A DNA stretch of 64,000 nt. Origin: Gnetum montanum (taxonomy: Eukaryota; Streptophyta; Gnetopsida; Gnetales; Gnetaceae). The notes below the pieces were generated by a model, which ran no database searches, was not told where the DNA came from, and was given only the letters and a program-made list of their open reading frames with translations. A program made the position numbers and the translations under genes. The stretch lies in contig MNCI01021041.1 of the NCBI GenBank assembly GCA_015680685.1, positions 217,552 through 281,551 of the forward strand. The letters are read 5' to 3'. Within the stretch, counting starts at the first letter, position 1, and each line of letters begins with the position of its first letter. Positions 10,145-22,724 of this stretch are shown here, in pieces.

Positions 10145-11900
10145 AAAATTCAGAACCAATTTTTTTTTTAAGTATTGGAGCTAGCATAAGACAAAAATTT
10201 TTCTAAGTGTTGGAGTTGTTGCAGATTCCACATCTTATGGGACCTTAAATAGTACATCCTAATCTTTGTTGACATCATAGAGTTTTAGTTTGCTAAATTT
10301 TGTAGTATGATCCTAGGGCTCTTGAGTTGAAATTTTTCTAAGTGTTGAAAGTGATGGGATGTCAAATTGGGTTTCCTTTAACATTGCAACATAAAATGTT
10401 TTAAAAATAGCCTTGTAAGACATGATTCTACCCTTCGAAGACCTCTAAGGACCATTTGAGATCATATCCCAACTTTTTGACATTCATGTAAAATAATCCT
10501 AGAAAACGTCCAAAATTTTTTCCAAGTGTTGTTAACACTAATGTTACATTAGTGTTAGCGTTGGTATTAGCATTGGTATCACCATCATCGGGACTCTCAA
10601 ATTTTACTGAAACTATATTTTGACATGAGCAATGACCTCCTAGGCCTAGAATGACTCATTAAGAAAAGTTTCAATACTCTACGCTTATGAAATTAGCATT
10701 TTTTTGCAAGTTTTCTAAAACTTGTAAAATTAACATTTTTGGCTAAGTATAGAACATCATCAAGGTCAAAACTCATCTTGGCATTTCTAAATTATCCCAT
10801 ATACCAAGTTTGTAGAACTTCATTGTTTATAGGTCTCTCAGTGCTTCAACATTATCATCCCAACTCAATTAAGGATTAGTTTTGGCCCTTCTAGAGTTAG
10901 AATTTTTGTAACTTTAGGAGCTAACATTGACACTATGTCAACATTGGTATAATCATCATCAAGGTTCCTAAATCTCATCAAAACATAGATCCTTGGGACT
11001 AGGAGGACTTATCAATAGTAATTTCAACACTCTAGGACTTAGAAAAAGGCCTTTTTGATAGCTCTCTCGATTTTGGAGATTGACATTTTTTGTTTAGGTA
11101 TGGAGGATTGACAAGTACAAGACTGATTCTGGCACCTTTGGAATTGCTACTTGTGAACCCAAAGCACTCCACACCCTTGGTATGTAACATTCCATGGCAT
11201 TACAAGTCTTTTAGTGTCCACAAGAGGTCACTACACCTCTTTCTGGAAGTTAGAATTTTTAGCCTTAATAACCACCAAAAATATTTCTAACTTTGGTACC
11301 TACACTAGCACAGATGCCAATGTTGACAGCACTTTGGCGAGGTTCATCCCAACGCCTTAAGACAACATCCTATAGCATCTACAAATATCTAGGCCTCTTG
11401 CATTTGCCTTGCTTACCTTTAACATTAGTTTGAAGATCAAATAGGGATATAAGAGCTTTTTTTTTGGGTGCAATTTCTACTTTTTGAAAGTTTGATTTTT
11501 TGGCCTTAAAAATTACTAAAAAGTTTTTCGACTCTAGAACCTATGTTGATGCTAACACTATTGTTAGCATCAACATCCTTGATGCTACCAAGTTCAATGT
11601 GACATGACCAATCTTACTGTCTAATACCATATCCTTATCTCCTAGCTTCCTTATCATCATCTTTACACCTTGTGGTATTATTTTGGAGGTTAAATAGAGC
11701 TCCAAAATTTTATTTTTGACACTTTAGAAAATTCATGAAAATTTGGCTAAAGGGTTGGTGATGTTGACATACTTTCACCTTAATGGATTACCTCTTTCAC
11801 TAAAACTAAAGACTAGACTTACTATTTTCGAACTTGGCAACAAGTTACACTTAATGTCAAGTTTGATTTTAGCAACGCTAAGTTAAATTTGGCAACTTTA
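10145..11900. repeat. degenerate tandem repeat, period roughly 250-390 bases
   Basis: Recurring blocks combine (a) a run of the type TTAGCATTGGTATCACCATCATC, (b) CTAGGAGGACTTATCAATAG-like text and (c) TTTTTCTAAGTGTTGGAG-like text. Block (a) occurs near 10550, 10925, 11305 and 11555. The copies are too diverged to fix boundaries by eye. No coding sequence. Confidence 0.45.
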
Positions 11901-13296
11901 GGCCTATAAGCATAACCTCAAAACACAAATTTTAGGTTGAACTTTTTGAGATTAAGAGTACTTGTTAGATTTTGAGAGATCTAGATCATAAGTGCTTGCC
12001 ATCATCATAGCACCCACATGCTTCTTGACCACTTTTAGTACTTTCTATACCTTCAATGAAAAATTCTAGAGATAGATTTTTTAGGCTTATGCTATAGTTT
12101 CCAGAGTTTGAATTTTTGCAGCAATAGCATTAGTGATAGAGGCCTTGACCAAAACAACATCATTTTGGCCTATAATTGATTTTGAATCATGGCTACAGCT
12201 CCTTCATTCATAACCTAACCCTCTAGAGGTTCAATTCCGCTCTTCAATTTCATATATTTCTTAAGATTTAAGCTTCTTTTATTAGTTTCATTACACATTT
12301 TTTTTGTCCCATCACTTGTAGTCTGGAGGTGAACACTTTGGCATTAATTAATAAAACATTTTTATTATTTGGAAAAGTTTATGGGACTTTTTTTCCATTT
12401 AGTAGAATCTTATTTTCATCATTTATTATCCCTTGATTTGTGTTCCATACTTGAAATTTTTTCTATCTCTTACATTACATTCTAGACTTAGTTAAATTTT
12501 CAGCATTTTTATGCTAAGCTATTTTCCACGCATCTAAGACATTTCTCTCTACATAATAATACTATTATTTTTATATCGTACTTTCTTTTATATGAGTTTT
12601 ATAGTTAATTTTATTTTATTATTTACACTCCATTCTATACTTAGTTTATCTTTTGATGATCCACAGTTAGCCATTTTTTAAAATTAAAAATTTGGTTTTC
12701 CATTGTTCCCCTGCTATTCCTAGTTCATGTGTAGTAGGCTAAGTCCATATTTGATTGGAGGTTTTGTGCCCATTCATTTCATTATCATTGATATATCAAG
12801 GGTTATATTAATCTAAAGACCATTTACAATTACACTCTCAGTTTTTCCAACACTTAGTTTGTGGAGGTATCCTTGTAGAAAATCATCCATTAAGGACTTG
12901 GTTGGGCACTTAGAAGAATTTGAAGTTAGTAATGAGGTTATTCCATGATCTATTAGTTTATTTTTTGGCGATAAGGGTAAACCAAAATCTATCCTTTGGA
13001 GATTCTTGGATTAAATATAAAATATTTGGATTTTTTGAACCATTATGATATTTCTATTTTTTATTTTTAAGTAATTAAATATAAATTTTATTTAGCTCAT
13101 ATCTATAGATGTTTGGCCCAAAACGTTTTTACTTAAGGGGTTTCAAATCCTTCTAGATTCAAATATAGAGAGTCCAAAGTATCTAGTAAAATGCTAGAAG
13201 AGGAACATGTGATGATAGATGGTCTAGGTTTGTAGAAGATGTCTTTGAAAATAAATTTTTTTATACTTTATATGAAATAGAAACCATATAGCCAAC
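11901..13296. other. AT-rich DNA without recognisable features
   Basis: No ORF of note, no LTR edge and no tandem array seen. Confidence 0.5.
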
Positions 13297-14588
13297 TGTT
13301 AAGGCATCTAATGATAATTTTTATGTCTATTTTAAGTCTTGGATTTAAGAAGTATTTCATGTATCCTATGTTTATAGTTTTGCATGTTCTATTCAGGTTC
13401 ATGGTTTTTTGAGATGCATCCTTATCCCTTGTTTCATACTTGAAGGTTTTGTGCATGATTCCAAGCTCTTTAGGATGATCCTAACTTCATTTATATGTTC
13501 TTTTGTCCTTCTAGCATGCCCCATTAGGTTCTAGCTTTTATCCAAAATTGTTGATGAAAAGTGTGATTTTGTGGGGGGGGGNNNNNNNNNNNNNNNNNNN
13601 NNNNNNNNNNNNNNNNNNNNNNNNNNNNNNNNNGGGGGGTGCAGTGGGGAGGGTCTACCCTATGTTAGAGCATCTCTATGTCAGTCTAGGAGTGCTAACG
13701 CACCATCCTCCAAGCCTAGCTTACCTTGCTTTATCTTTGGTATGACTGGGATTAGCTCAAGCTATGTTGATGGATCTTCGTTGACATGTAGGCATTGGAA
13801 AATCTCATCCGTTACTTCATGAAAACTATAAATAACCAAGATGACCTCTCACATAAATATTATGCATAGCTTTATTTTTATTTAAGATTTTAGCATCTAT
13901 TTTATTTGACAAGATCTTTGTCCCTTAGGTAAATTGATTTTCTTTTTTGTTTGTATGTATTTTAAATCATTGCTTTCATAAGTATGACTAGACTCTACTA
14001 GAGTGCTATCTTGCTTACATAGCCTGGAATTGTTTGGTTAATGCAGAGTCTAGTATTTTCATGGTGAATAGAGCTCATGGTTTTCCCTTTGTTCTATAAT
14101 GTTGATGTCTTAAACATTAAAAAAAAAAAAATTATTTCATTTTCATTTAATTAAGCTATGATGATTTGTTCCTTATCTAAGTAGATTATAATTGTATGGC
14201 ATGATGTTGGGCCATTGAGGTTATAAATAAGAGTCATTTTTATTGCATCTTGTATACTATGTTACACTTATTTCATAAGGGATTGTGACAAAAGCATTGC
14301 ACCTATCCCCATGAGGAATTGCAATGCAAAAGTATTTATTAGTATTTTGTTCTTATATTCAAAAACTTCATAAAAATTATAAAATGTAAAATCATAAATA
14401 TTTTCTCTTTTATATGAATTTTCATTTGTATCATATGAATTATAATCTCTTTTATATTTATTAAACACAACAATATATACAAGTGTTTTTAGCAATACAC
14501 TCAACATCATCTTTGAAGCTTATGACTAGATGGCACTACATTTTGTATAATAAATTCCATTGGTTCAAAACTGGTGGAACCCCTATCA
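13297..14588 (+). repeat. element A: 5' LTR
   Basis: It begins TGTTAAGGCATC and ends CCCTATCA, directly before a primer site. It aligns over its length with 51885-53155 (element B 5' LTR) and with 20669-21557 (element A 3' LTR), sharing for example TTTCATGT.TCCTATGTTTATA and GATTC.AA.CTCTTTA. It contains a 52-N gap. Confidence 0.85.
13582..13633. other. assembly gap, 52 N, bordered by poly-G
   Basis: Unknown bases between GGGGGGGGG (to 13581) and GGGGGG (from 13634). B reads GGGGAAGGGGG at the matching place, so the gap is probably a G-rich stretch that failed to sequence. Confidence 0.95.
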
Positions 14589-14606
14589 TTGGTGTCGTTG
14601 CTAGTG
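14589..14606 (+). promoter_or_regulatory. element A: minus-strand primer binding site, tRNA-Asp type, mutated
   Basis: TTGGTGTCGTTGCTAGTG follows the LTR end directly. It is a decayed form of TTGGCGCCGTTGCCGAGG at 63406 (element F), which is complementary to a plant tRNA-Asp 3' end as known for Athila. Confidence 0.75.
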
Positions 14607-15435
14607 AAGGTATTGGTGAATTTCCTTATAATACTTGTACATTTACAATTTTTCTTTTTTAAGTTGTTAATTTTATTGAAAATAAAGGGTTGAAGCAACC
14701 ATGGCTGAATTGAGCAATGAAAATAGATTTAAGAAGAAACCTTAATTGGTTCAAATCACTTTAACAAATATGGTGAATGAAGTAGCATTTCCTATCATGG
14801 TGAAATTTCATCAAGTAAAATTGGGATAATGGCATGATATACATGGACAATTTTGCAAAGAACCTAGAGAAGCTGCACCTATTGCCTTTGAGAAGGCTTT
14901 GTCCAATTAAGGCTTCATCAAGAATTTGGTAGATTACAAATCCTGGTTACCTCAATAATTAGAATATGCTTCTCATGAGAAGCAAGAGCTTTGTGATATG
15001 ATTTCAGAGCAAGAATATAAGTGCATACATGTTGGGAAGTAGGTAGAATCATTGCCTAGATACTTCCATTACTACAACATGAATGACTCTAGGAGGAGGA
15101 GTTCCATGCATTTTTATCTATGGGACTTGAGCTATACTTGTGGTGATCCAAAGTAGTCCATCATTCTACATTTGTATTACCTTCATTTGAATGGAGGTGT
15201 TGATGGCTTGGTTGAGCCATTGTTTTTGTGGGCCTACTAGGGTGAAATTCATGAAGAAGTTTACATATAAATTGAAACCATTGAGGAGAGAAAAATCTAA
15301 AATGTTTATATAACTAATATTCATACATTTAGTGGGTAGTTAAATGATAATTCACATCTTCATATTTGAACATTTGTAATCTCGTGTAAGTTGCAAGGGT
15401 TGAATAGTGAGTGTGATGAGATGCGACCTGCATGT

Positions 15436-15519
15436 GCCGCGATATCGCGTCTTCCCCTGCGATATCGCATACACGATATCGCGTCTTCCCCTGCGATATC
15501 GCATACACGATATCGCGGT
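15436..15519. repeat. palindromic CGATATCGCG block, tandemly duplicated unit
   Basis: A unit of about 36 bases (CGCGTCTTCCCCTGCGATAT, then CGCATACACGATAT) stands twice in tandem, upstream of the TATA box. This is another copy-number state of the same block. Confidence 0.85.
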
Positions 15520-15532
15520 CCGCCGCCATATC

Positions 15533-15540
15533 TATAAATA
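15533..15540 (+). promoter_or_regulatory. TATA box of solo LTR 2
   Basis: TATAAATA in the conserved CATATCTATAAATA context. Confidence 0.75.
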
Positions 15541-16746
15541 GGAGGTGACACTCCCTACAGTTCCCAATCCTGGCTAGAAGTAGCGAAGCTCTGGCAGATT
15601 GATCACTCCAGAGTTAGAATTTTTCCCATGTGCCCACAGTAGGAGTCCTAGAGTGAACGACTCTTTATTCGAGCAGCTTGTAACCTAAACCCAAGTTGTG
15701 TACGGCAATAAAGACGAACTTGATTGGATAAACCTTGTAGTATATGGTTTTATTGTTGTTTATTTACCACTTTCCTAGTGCGCACAAGTACGACTTGATT
15801 ACGAGCGTCTACGGACGTGTACGGCTAGTCAAGGAATCGGCTACTTGTCGCAACGCATGAGTACGACTTGATTACGAGCATTGGCTGCTTGGTAACCCAG
15901 TAGCATATTCCAGGATTCTGCGCTTGGTAATCCCAGTGGTAGTCCAATGTGTACGGCTAGTCAAGGAATCGGCTACTCATTGCTAGGCTAGAACGTGTGA
16001 TAAGTACGACTTAGTTACGAGCACCAACGAACGATTAACCCCAAGTGTTTCTTGTGGTGTTAAGGCATTTAGTCTGCAGAGTTCGACCAGATCGAGCGTG
16101 CATGCTCGTATTCGTATGGTTGAGTGTAGGGGTACCTCGCCACTCATCAGAGTTGCGGAAACTCCTTCTTTTTTTTTCACATATTCATTGATATGCTAAA
16201 CCATTGTATCAATCTCTTTCATCCAACTATATCTCTTATTGGGTAGACATGTTAAAAGATTTTAAAGTGAAATTTTAATCTTATGCCAAAGTTGCAAATG
16301 TTAGAAAGAAGATAGCTAAATAAAAGTAAGATACCAATAAATCATTGGATGTGGCCATAGAATGGTATGATTACATGCTCAATCAATTTCCAAATTATGG
16401 GTTTAGCAAACATGAACAATTAATACATTTGGTAAAATAACTATAGCTACAAACTTGTGAAAGTGTGGATATGTATATCATGGGTAATCTCTACCAGAGG
16501 TTAGTGGATAAAATTGCTATTGTGTTAGATGTTGTAGCTAAATTAAAAAATGAATGGCATAAGAATGACAATGTAGAGGAAGCCAACATAAATCTCCAAT
16601 GTTAGAAGGATGTAAATGATGTTAAATATAAGATTCAACCTTATGATGCTATTGAGGCCATTATTCAAGAAATCATGAGAATAAAAAAGACTTTAGTAGA
16701 CCTTGCCAATATTGTTGACAAAATTTGGGATGTGCTAAATTGAAAT

Positions 16747-17463
16747 ATAGCATTAGACATCAATGATTTGGAAAATAAAGTTATTTAAATAATTGTGAAG
16801 GTAGGTACACCATAAGACAGATGTGATTAAAGTAAATAGAAGGGTAAGAGGCTTTACCATGATCGATTTCTTTATTATTATAGTCAAAGTTTTTAGTCAT
16901 AAATTCAACAAGGGATGGAACCTAATTTTTGGAGTGTTCCCTCTACATCATAACAATATTTCTCATGGCACCCTCCTTCCTATCATGATACTCAGTAGGC
17001 TATGAACCAAATACCTTATGCAATACCCCATCAATATTAATCAACTCACCATAACTATCTTAGGAGCCATAGATCTAACAATGTCCATCATGGCTCTCTA
17101 GACCATTACAATAGGGAAATTTAAATCAACCATAGTGGAAACATATTTAGTTCTTTAATGCAAGGCACTATCCTCATTTTTTGTCATCATACACAATTGG
17201 ATAATATCATAATCATCATGTTCCTTCCATGGTAATAAATTCATCACCTCATAGATGAAAGCATTTTTGTACAAGAAAGAAGAATACAATGGTTGATGAG
17301 CATTTATACTTATTTCCTTTTTCACTGTAGTCTTCAAAGAAATGAGACCAAGAGGATTATGCTTCCAAATAAAAAATTTAATACTTGGGATATAGAAATC
17401 ATATCAATCACTATCTTAGTCATTTGGTGATGTTGATCAAGGAGGAGATTATTAGGTACTAGC
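16747..17463 (+). pseudogene. element A: gag C-terminal tail, His/Pro/Asn-rich, decayed
   Basis: Readings such as FSHKFNKGWNLIFGVFPLHHNNIS and later short pieces continue from gag. The same DNA occurs in B at about 54640-54679 and 61974-62474. It contains no recognisable protease active site. Copy A is uninterrupted where B carries E (near 16880) and F (near 17375), so it serves as the empty-site reference for both. Confidence 0.5.
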
Positions 17464-20400
17464 CTTAAACTTAGTCATAGGGGAAGCATCCTCCACATAA
17501 TGGCTTCGGTGGTATAGTATGATTTATTTATTTGGGTGTGATTTTATGTGTATATTTTTAAGCATAAATATCTATCAATTTTTATTTTTATTTATTTATT
17601 ATGATTTATTGTATGTATTTATTTCTCATATTAATGATTAATTAAATTGGATTTTTATATTATTTTGAATTTGTTTTGTATAAACATGGGAAAATTAATT
17701 AATATGCTTTATGAATGCTCACTCGATAAGCCAATGGTGGATGGATGAGTTATAGATGTGATGACAATGCAAGAGTGCTAAATGGATCCAAAGTGGAACC
17801 TTGATCTATGGAATGCATGTACCATAGAATTCATCAATCCACTTTTCCTCTATTCATCATCAGTGAACCAAAAGCTCAAATTTAGCATGGAGTTGGGACT
17901 CACATTATAAGTTGTTAATGCTACTACTATTGGAATCATGGGTAGGTGATGAATCCACACGTTAGGATGTGAGCTCTAGAATCTTGAAAATGTTCTTGAT
18001 CACTGGTAAGGAAAGGATGTGTCATTGAGGATCATTATTATCACTAGATGGGTCTAATCAATGTGATTGGACTAGGTGCACATGCTTGTCATGCCTAGCC
18101 ATCTTGGTTAGAAGAGGTATGTGATCTCATGGACCTATGTAAACCATGCAATGAGGGATGAATTCTCATGATCATGCAATTCAAAGACTCTAGGTGCTAA
18201 TCTAGCACTTCAATCATTCTCATAATTCTCATGCACTATATGAAAAGCCTTTTCTCATAAAAGGAAAAATGAATGAAAAAAATGTTGAAATGAAAATAAA
18301 AGAGAGAAAAATGAATGCAACAAATGATGAAATGAACAAAATAATGAAAGAAAAAAAGATTAAAAATATAGAATAAGAGGTAATGAAACGAGTGATATGA
18401 CTTCAAGCTTATTAGTCCATGCAAGTTGGTATTTCTACCATATCAAAATGATCATGTAATTGCTAAGTAAGATAAAGATGAGTGAGTGGACTAATGACCA
18501 TGCAAATTTTATCTCATGTTTAACCTATTTCCTGGATCACTTTAGTTCCAAATATAATAGTCCAAGATACTCTCTTACCTTATTCTTAATCATGGTCTTG
18601 AAGACCTAGAAGTCTATCTCTTAGTGAACTTTGGTAATGTGAAATGATACTTTTATTCAATTTCTAAACTCATGGATTCCTAGGGGCCAAGATCATACCA
18701 TTAATCCAAAACATGCCCATCATTTCTGGGTCATGACATTGTAATCATAATTGGAATTGGGACCAGTTAGCATAGCCAAAAGGATCGATAAGAGGTTTTT
18801 GGTAAAGCCAAATTTGGAGAACCTATTATGCATATGTTTATAGATGAAGGAAAGCCAAACCAAAATCTTGACTTCTAGATGATCTACAACATGTTGCCTT
18901 GGTTTAGTTTCATCAATGGTTAGACCATCAAATAATCAAGGTTGAATAACATTGGAAGTGGTGGGTCTAACCTTGTACTTAGAAAAGGGACTTGGGGGTA
19001 TATCCCCATTATGTGGATGAGTAGCATTGAAGGAACATAGTAGTGGGTCTCTCATAGGATGTAGGATGTGCTCATGCACTATCATGAGCTAATTGAATGG
19101 TTGGCTAGGGATCTGGTGATGTTGCATTCTTATCTTCTCTCTCTTATTCATCATGCATTCTTCATATCTTTTATTCTATTCTTGTCCATTGTTTTATATG
19201 GTAGGAAGTTAAATAGGTAAAGTAAAGAATTAGTTTTGAGCATCTAAGAGGATAGAATCATGTTTGATGATAATGTCTCATTGGTTGTTGGGAATCCATA
19301 GATGTTCCACTAACAGGTTTCACAAGGTTAAGAAAGGTAAGTGCTTGCTATGGGAAAGATCCACTTGTAAATCCTTGGTGGCTTAGCATTGTGAGAAAGT
19401 TAGCTCAAGCTTATCTCCCAATAATGGTTATGGTTGCATAGGATAAAGCACTTGATTCATCTTTCACTTGTGTTTATGTTAACTCTACAAGATTTAATGT
19501 TTAATCATGACAATCTCTTTCAACCTAATCATACTTGTGCCTATTTTTTTAACTTTTGAGTATTCTATTTATCTTCTATTTTTATAATCCCTCCTTTTCC
19601 TAGTCCTTGGATCATGAGAATGAACATATTCAACATTATGATTTAAATTCCATATGTTTGGATGTCATTCAAGATAAGATTTTAATGTTGCAATCTTTTT
19701 ACTATCTTTTGTGGCTTGTTTGGTTTGATCCTTGCTTGGGTTTTAGGATTTTTATGAATATTTATTCTTCTTGTTCTTTCAATTTGCATTATTCATGTGG
19801 TTCAAGCTAGGTGTCTTGTAACTTTGTTGTGGGGGAGAGGCATCAATTCATGTATGTACTTGTAATTTTAGTGGTTATTTAAATTATTTCCATCTTAATT
19901 TTACTTACCCATGCATACCTTGGTTTCATAGTTATGATTATGTTTTTCTCATGCTCTCAAGGGTTATACTTATGATCATTCCTATGGCCATTTTTTGTAA
20001 TGGTAGTATAATGCCTTGGGAATTTCACTTGATTTTTAGCATTTTCATAGCTCATCATTCTTAGGTGATTACACTTAGAATTTTGTAGATATACTTGGGA
20101 GAAAATTGAAAGATCTCAATCCTTAGTCTATGGTCTTATAAGAGAACCACTAGTCCTAGAATAGGAGGACGGACAATATCACTCACTAGATCCAACACTT
20201 GTATGTAAGAAACCTTCCTCAAGAGAGAGATCCAAAGGTAGATAGTTATGCTCTTGATCTTTATATTGAGTACTTACCTATCAAGATCTCCTAAATGAGT
20301 GCCTAAGAAGTTGGTAGGAAATGATTTGAAAGAAGATGATGTGGAAGAAAGAGTAGGTGTAAATTATGTGCAACAAAGATTATATAGTCGTTAGGATGAT

Positions 20401-20668
20401 AGACATTAAGGTAAAGCTACAGAAATGTCACATGTTTGTACCTTTACCTTTAGGCTTATTTCTATGTTATGCAGGCATGTTAGTGGAATTTCATCCTAGG
20501 CCACCATCCCCTAGAACTTCTTATTGAGGTTGCCTATATTGTAACATAGTTATTGTCTATATTATACATTTATAATTCCTTCACATTGATCTTATTATGT
20601 GTCTAATCCTTGTTTTTATGTCTTAGGTTTTAAAGCTATGGGATTAGCTTTACTCAGTCATGGGGAAA
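17464..20668 (+). other. element A: long noncoding module up to the 3' LTR
   Basis: No RT or integrase motif and no long ORF. It opens with CTTAGTCATAGGGGAAG and ends with a polypurine tract, CAGTCATGGGGAAAAG (20656-20670), immediately before the LTR. GGAAAGATCCACTTGTAAAT near 19350 resembles the shared module text of X, D and E. Confidence 0.55.
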
Positions 20669-21557
20669 AGATGAGACATCTAGTGGTAATTTATGTCTGT
20701 TGTAAGCCCTAGATTTGGGAAGGATTTCATATTCCCTATGTTTATAGTCTTGCATGTTTAGTTGAGATTCTTGATTTCTTGATATGCACCCTTATCCCCA
20801 GTGTCATACTTTAAAGTTATGTGCACGATTCTAAGCTTTTTAGGATGATTTTGATTTCCTTCAAATATCCTATGGTCCTTTTGGCATGCCCTATTAGGTT
20901 ATAGCTTTCATCTAGAATTATTGATGCAAAGTATAGTTTGGAGGGTGCACTGACTACCTTGCTTTAGTGAAAGGGCACAAATGTATTCCTTGCGAGGCTT
21001 GGTTTATCTTGCTTTATCTTTGGTGTAATTAGGATCACCTTGGCTATGCTTAGAGACCTCTATTAGCACCTAGGTACTAATGAACATCCTCCATTGCTTC
21101 ATGAAAATTATGAATATCTAGGATGAGCTCTTATATTCATCTTATGCATAACTTTGATTTCATTTAAGTTTTTGACATTTGGTTTTTGTAAAGAGCTCTT
21201 CCTCCCTTAGGTAAGTTGATTTTATTATTTTCTTATGTGTATTTTGAGTTGTTTCTTTCACAAGTGTGACTAGACTTTGTCATGGTGTTACCTTCCTTAC
21301 ATAGCTTAGAACCATTTTGTCAATCCAAAGTCTACTATTTACATGATGAATAAAGCTCATGGTTTTTCCTTTGTTCTATACCATTGATATCTTAAACATT
21401 AAAAAAATAAAAATATTTATTTAATTTTTTTTGATTGAACTATGATGATTTATTTCTTATTCAATGAGGTCATAACTATACGACATGGTGTTGGACCATT
21501 GAGGTTATGACTAAGAACCATTTTTATTGCATCTTGTGTATGATGTTGCACTTGTCC
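20669..21557 (+). repeat. element A: 3' LTR, truncated
   Basis: It follows the polypurine tract with GATGAGACATCTAG and matches the 5' LTR (TGTAAGCCCTAGATTT, CCTATGTTTATAGTCTTGCATG). It breaks off at about 21557, corresponding to about 14270 of the 5' LTR, where minus-strand gypsy element H begins. Confidence 0.8.
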
Positions 21558-22440
21558 CAAATATGATGATGATGATGAAATGTTCCAAATATGTCATCTT
21601 CTTCTTGAAGAAGTGAATTTTCTTCACATTAATCACCATATGTTCCTTCTTCAACTTAAGACACACTATTCTCAAGTGATCCAAGTGCTCCTCATTAAAG
21701 CTGTACACCAAAATATCATCAAAGAAGACAATAGAACACCTAATAATCAAATCCTTGTTAATATTATACATCAATCTTATGAACATAGTACATATATTTG
21801 TGAGCCCAAATAACATCATCAACCATTCAAATAATTCATTTGATTTCTTGAAAGTGATCTACTACTTATCACCAAGCCTGATTCAAATTTTATGGTATTC
21901 ACTCTTCAAATCAATTTTCTGAAGACCTCTACATTGATAAGGATATTAAGGATATCATCCATCCTTGGAATAGTAAACATATATCTCATTGTTATCCTAT
22001 TCATATCCCTTAAATCAATGTATATTCATCATTCATTACTATCCTTATTTGGCATAAGCATTGCTGGAACTACACAAGGTAAAATTGACTTCCTAAAAAA
22101 TTCATTTGCAACTAACTCCTCTACTTGCCTTTGTAATTCAACCTACTGATTCAGTGCCATTTGGTATGCCCTCTCATTTGGAATGGTAGCATCATGGATG
22201 AACTCAATTTGATGCTAAATCTTCCTCATTGGTGGTAATCTGTGCAATTCTTGTTTGAATACCTTGGGAAATTACTTCTTCAAACCTAGTACATCTATAG
22301 GAAATTTTACCTATACAAAATCATGGTTGGAATAAATAGTTGATATAATCATAAAATTAAAACTAGCATAATCATACTCTTTGATATATTTTCTTTTTCC
22401 TAGAAGAATTAAGAAATCATTAAGTGAGCTTTGTTGCCTC
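21558..22440 (-). pseudogene. element H: gypsy reverse transcriptase, 3' portion of the split element
   Basis: Read on the minus strand from 22440 to 21558. The end of the fragment (21822-21560) shows FGLTNICTMFIRLM, VFFDDILVYS (the catalytic box, with FFDD for the usual YxDD) and EEHLDHLRIVCLKLK, a standard gypsy RT order. Stops and frame changes break the upstream part. The element is cut at 21558 against an LTR of A, so its RNase H, integrase and far LTR are missing. Its 5' half continues at 39706 beyond the Tat insertion. Confidence 0.8.
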
Positions 22441-22724
22441 ACTTGTGGAACACCCTAAAATTTGAAGACATTCTTGCTTCATTAGGTCTTTGTAGTTTGC
22501 ATAGCGTCACAACAGTTCTTCAGGAGATGGATGCTCTGATGTTTAGACTGTCCAGTTTGGCAAGTTTTCTACTCTCGGTGTCAACGGGCTAAACGGATTC
22601 TCTAGCCTGCCCACCTGAGTAGTTCACCCAGCCGACAACGCACTTAGGAGCAATGCGTGAAATTGTTGGTGGTACTCAAAATGTGCAAAACAGTTCAGCA
22701 ATTTTTCTAAGTCAAGGAGTTTGC

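Larger units (their letters stand above)
15414..16149 (+). mobile_element. solo LTR 2 of the TGATGAG family, inside element A gag
   Basis: It starts TGATGAG and ends CTCATCA. The flanks are GAGTG (15409-15413) and GAGTT (16150-16154), a target duplication with one mismatch. Sister B gives the empty site at about 53968-53990, with an uninterrupted GAATAGTAAGTAGCAAAAAC. It contains the palindrome block (15436-15519), a TATA box and the family tail. Part of its body (GTACGGCTAGTCAAGGAATC) is present twice, an internal duplication. Confidence 0.92.
14701..16746 (+). pseudogene. element A: gag, decayed and split by solo LTR 2
   Basis: ATGGCTGAATTGAGC opens a reading with many stops, mostly TAG and TAA. 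After solo LTR 2 the capsid-like part continues with FYSYAKVANVRKKIAK-type text, then ESLDVAIEWYDYMLNQFPNY, MYIMGNLYQRLVDKIA and KTLVDLANIVDKIWDVLN. The order parallels the gag of element E (LRKQIQG, DAAMVHYYTLLHRCLG, KMD-LWDSLDSRLE), and the same reading is found in sister B at 53761-54570. Gag would build the particle that packages the RNA. As it stands no full-length product is possible. Confidence 0.7.
13297..21557 (+). mobile_element. element A: Athila-like LTR element with gag but no recognisable pol
   Basis: A 5' LTR (13297-14588), a tRNA-Asp-type primer site, a decayed gag, a long noncoding module and a 3' LTR (20669-21557, truncated) form one plus-strand element. It is interrupted by solo LTR 2 (15414-16149). 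No RT, RNase H or integrase motif is seen between gag and the 3' LTR. The noncoding module starts at about 17464 with AGTCATAGGGGAAG, the counterpart of AGTCATGGGGGAG after gag-protease in element E. A is therefore probably non-autonomous. A sister copy, B, starts at 51885. Confidence 0.75.

Noticed and set aside
13548-13822. Two overlapping plus-strand ORFs of 65 and 83 codons
   Set aside because: Both run through the N gap and poly-G inside an LTR, so the translation is not real.
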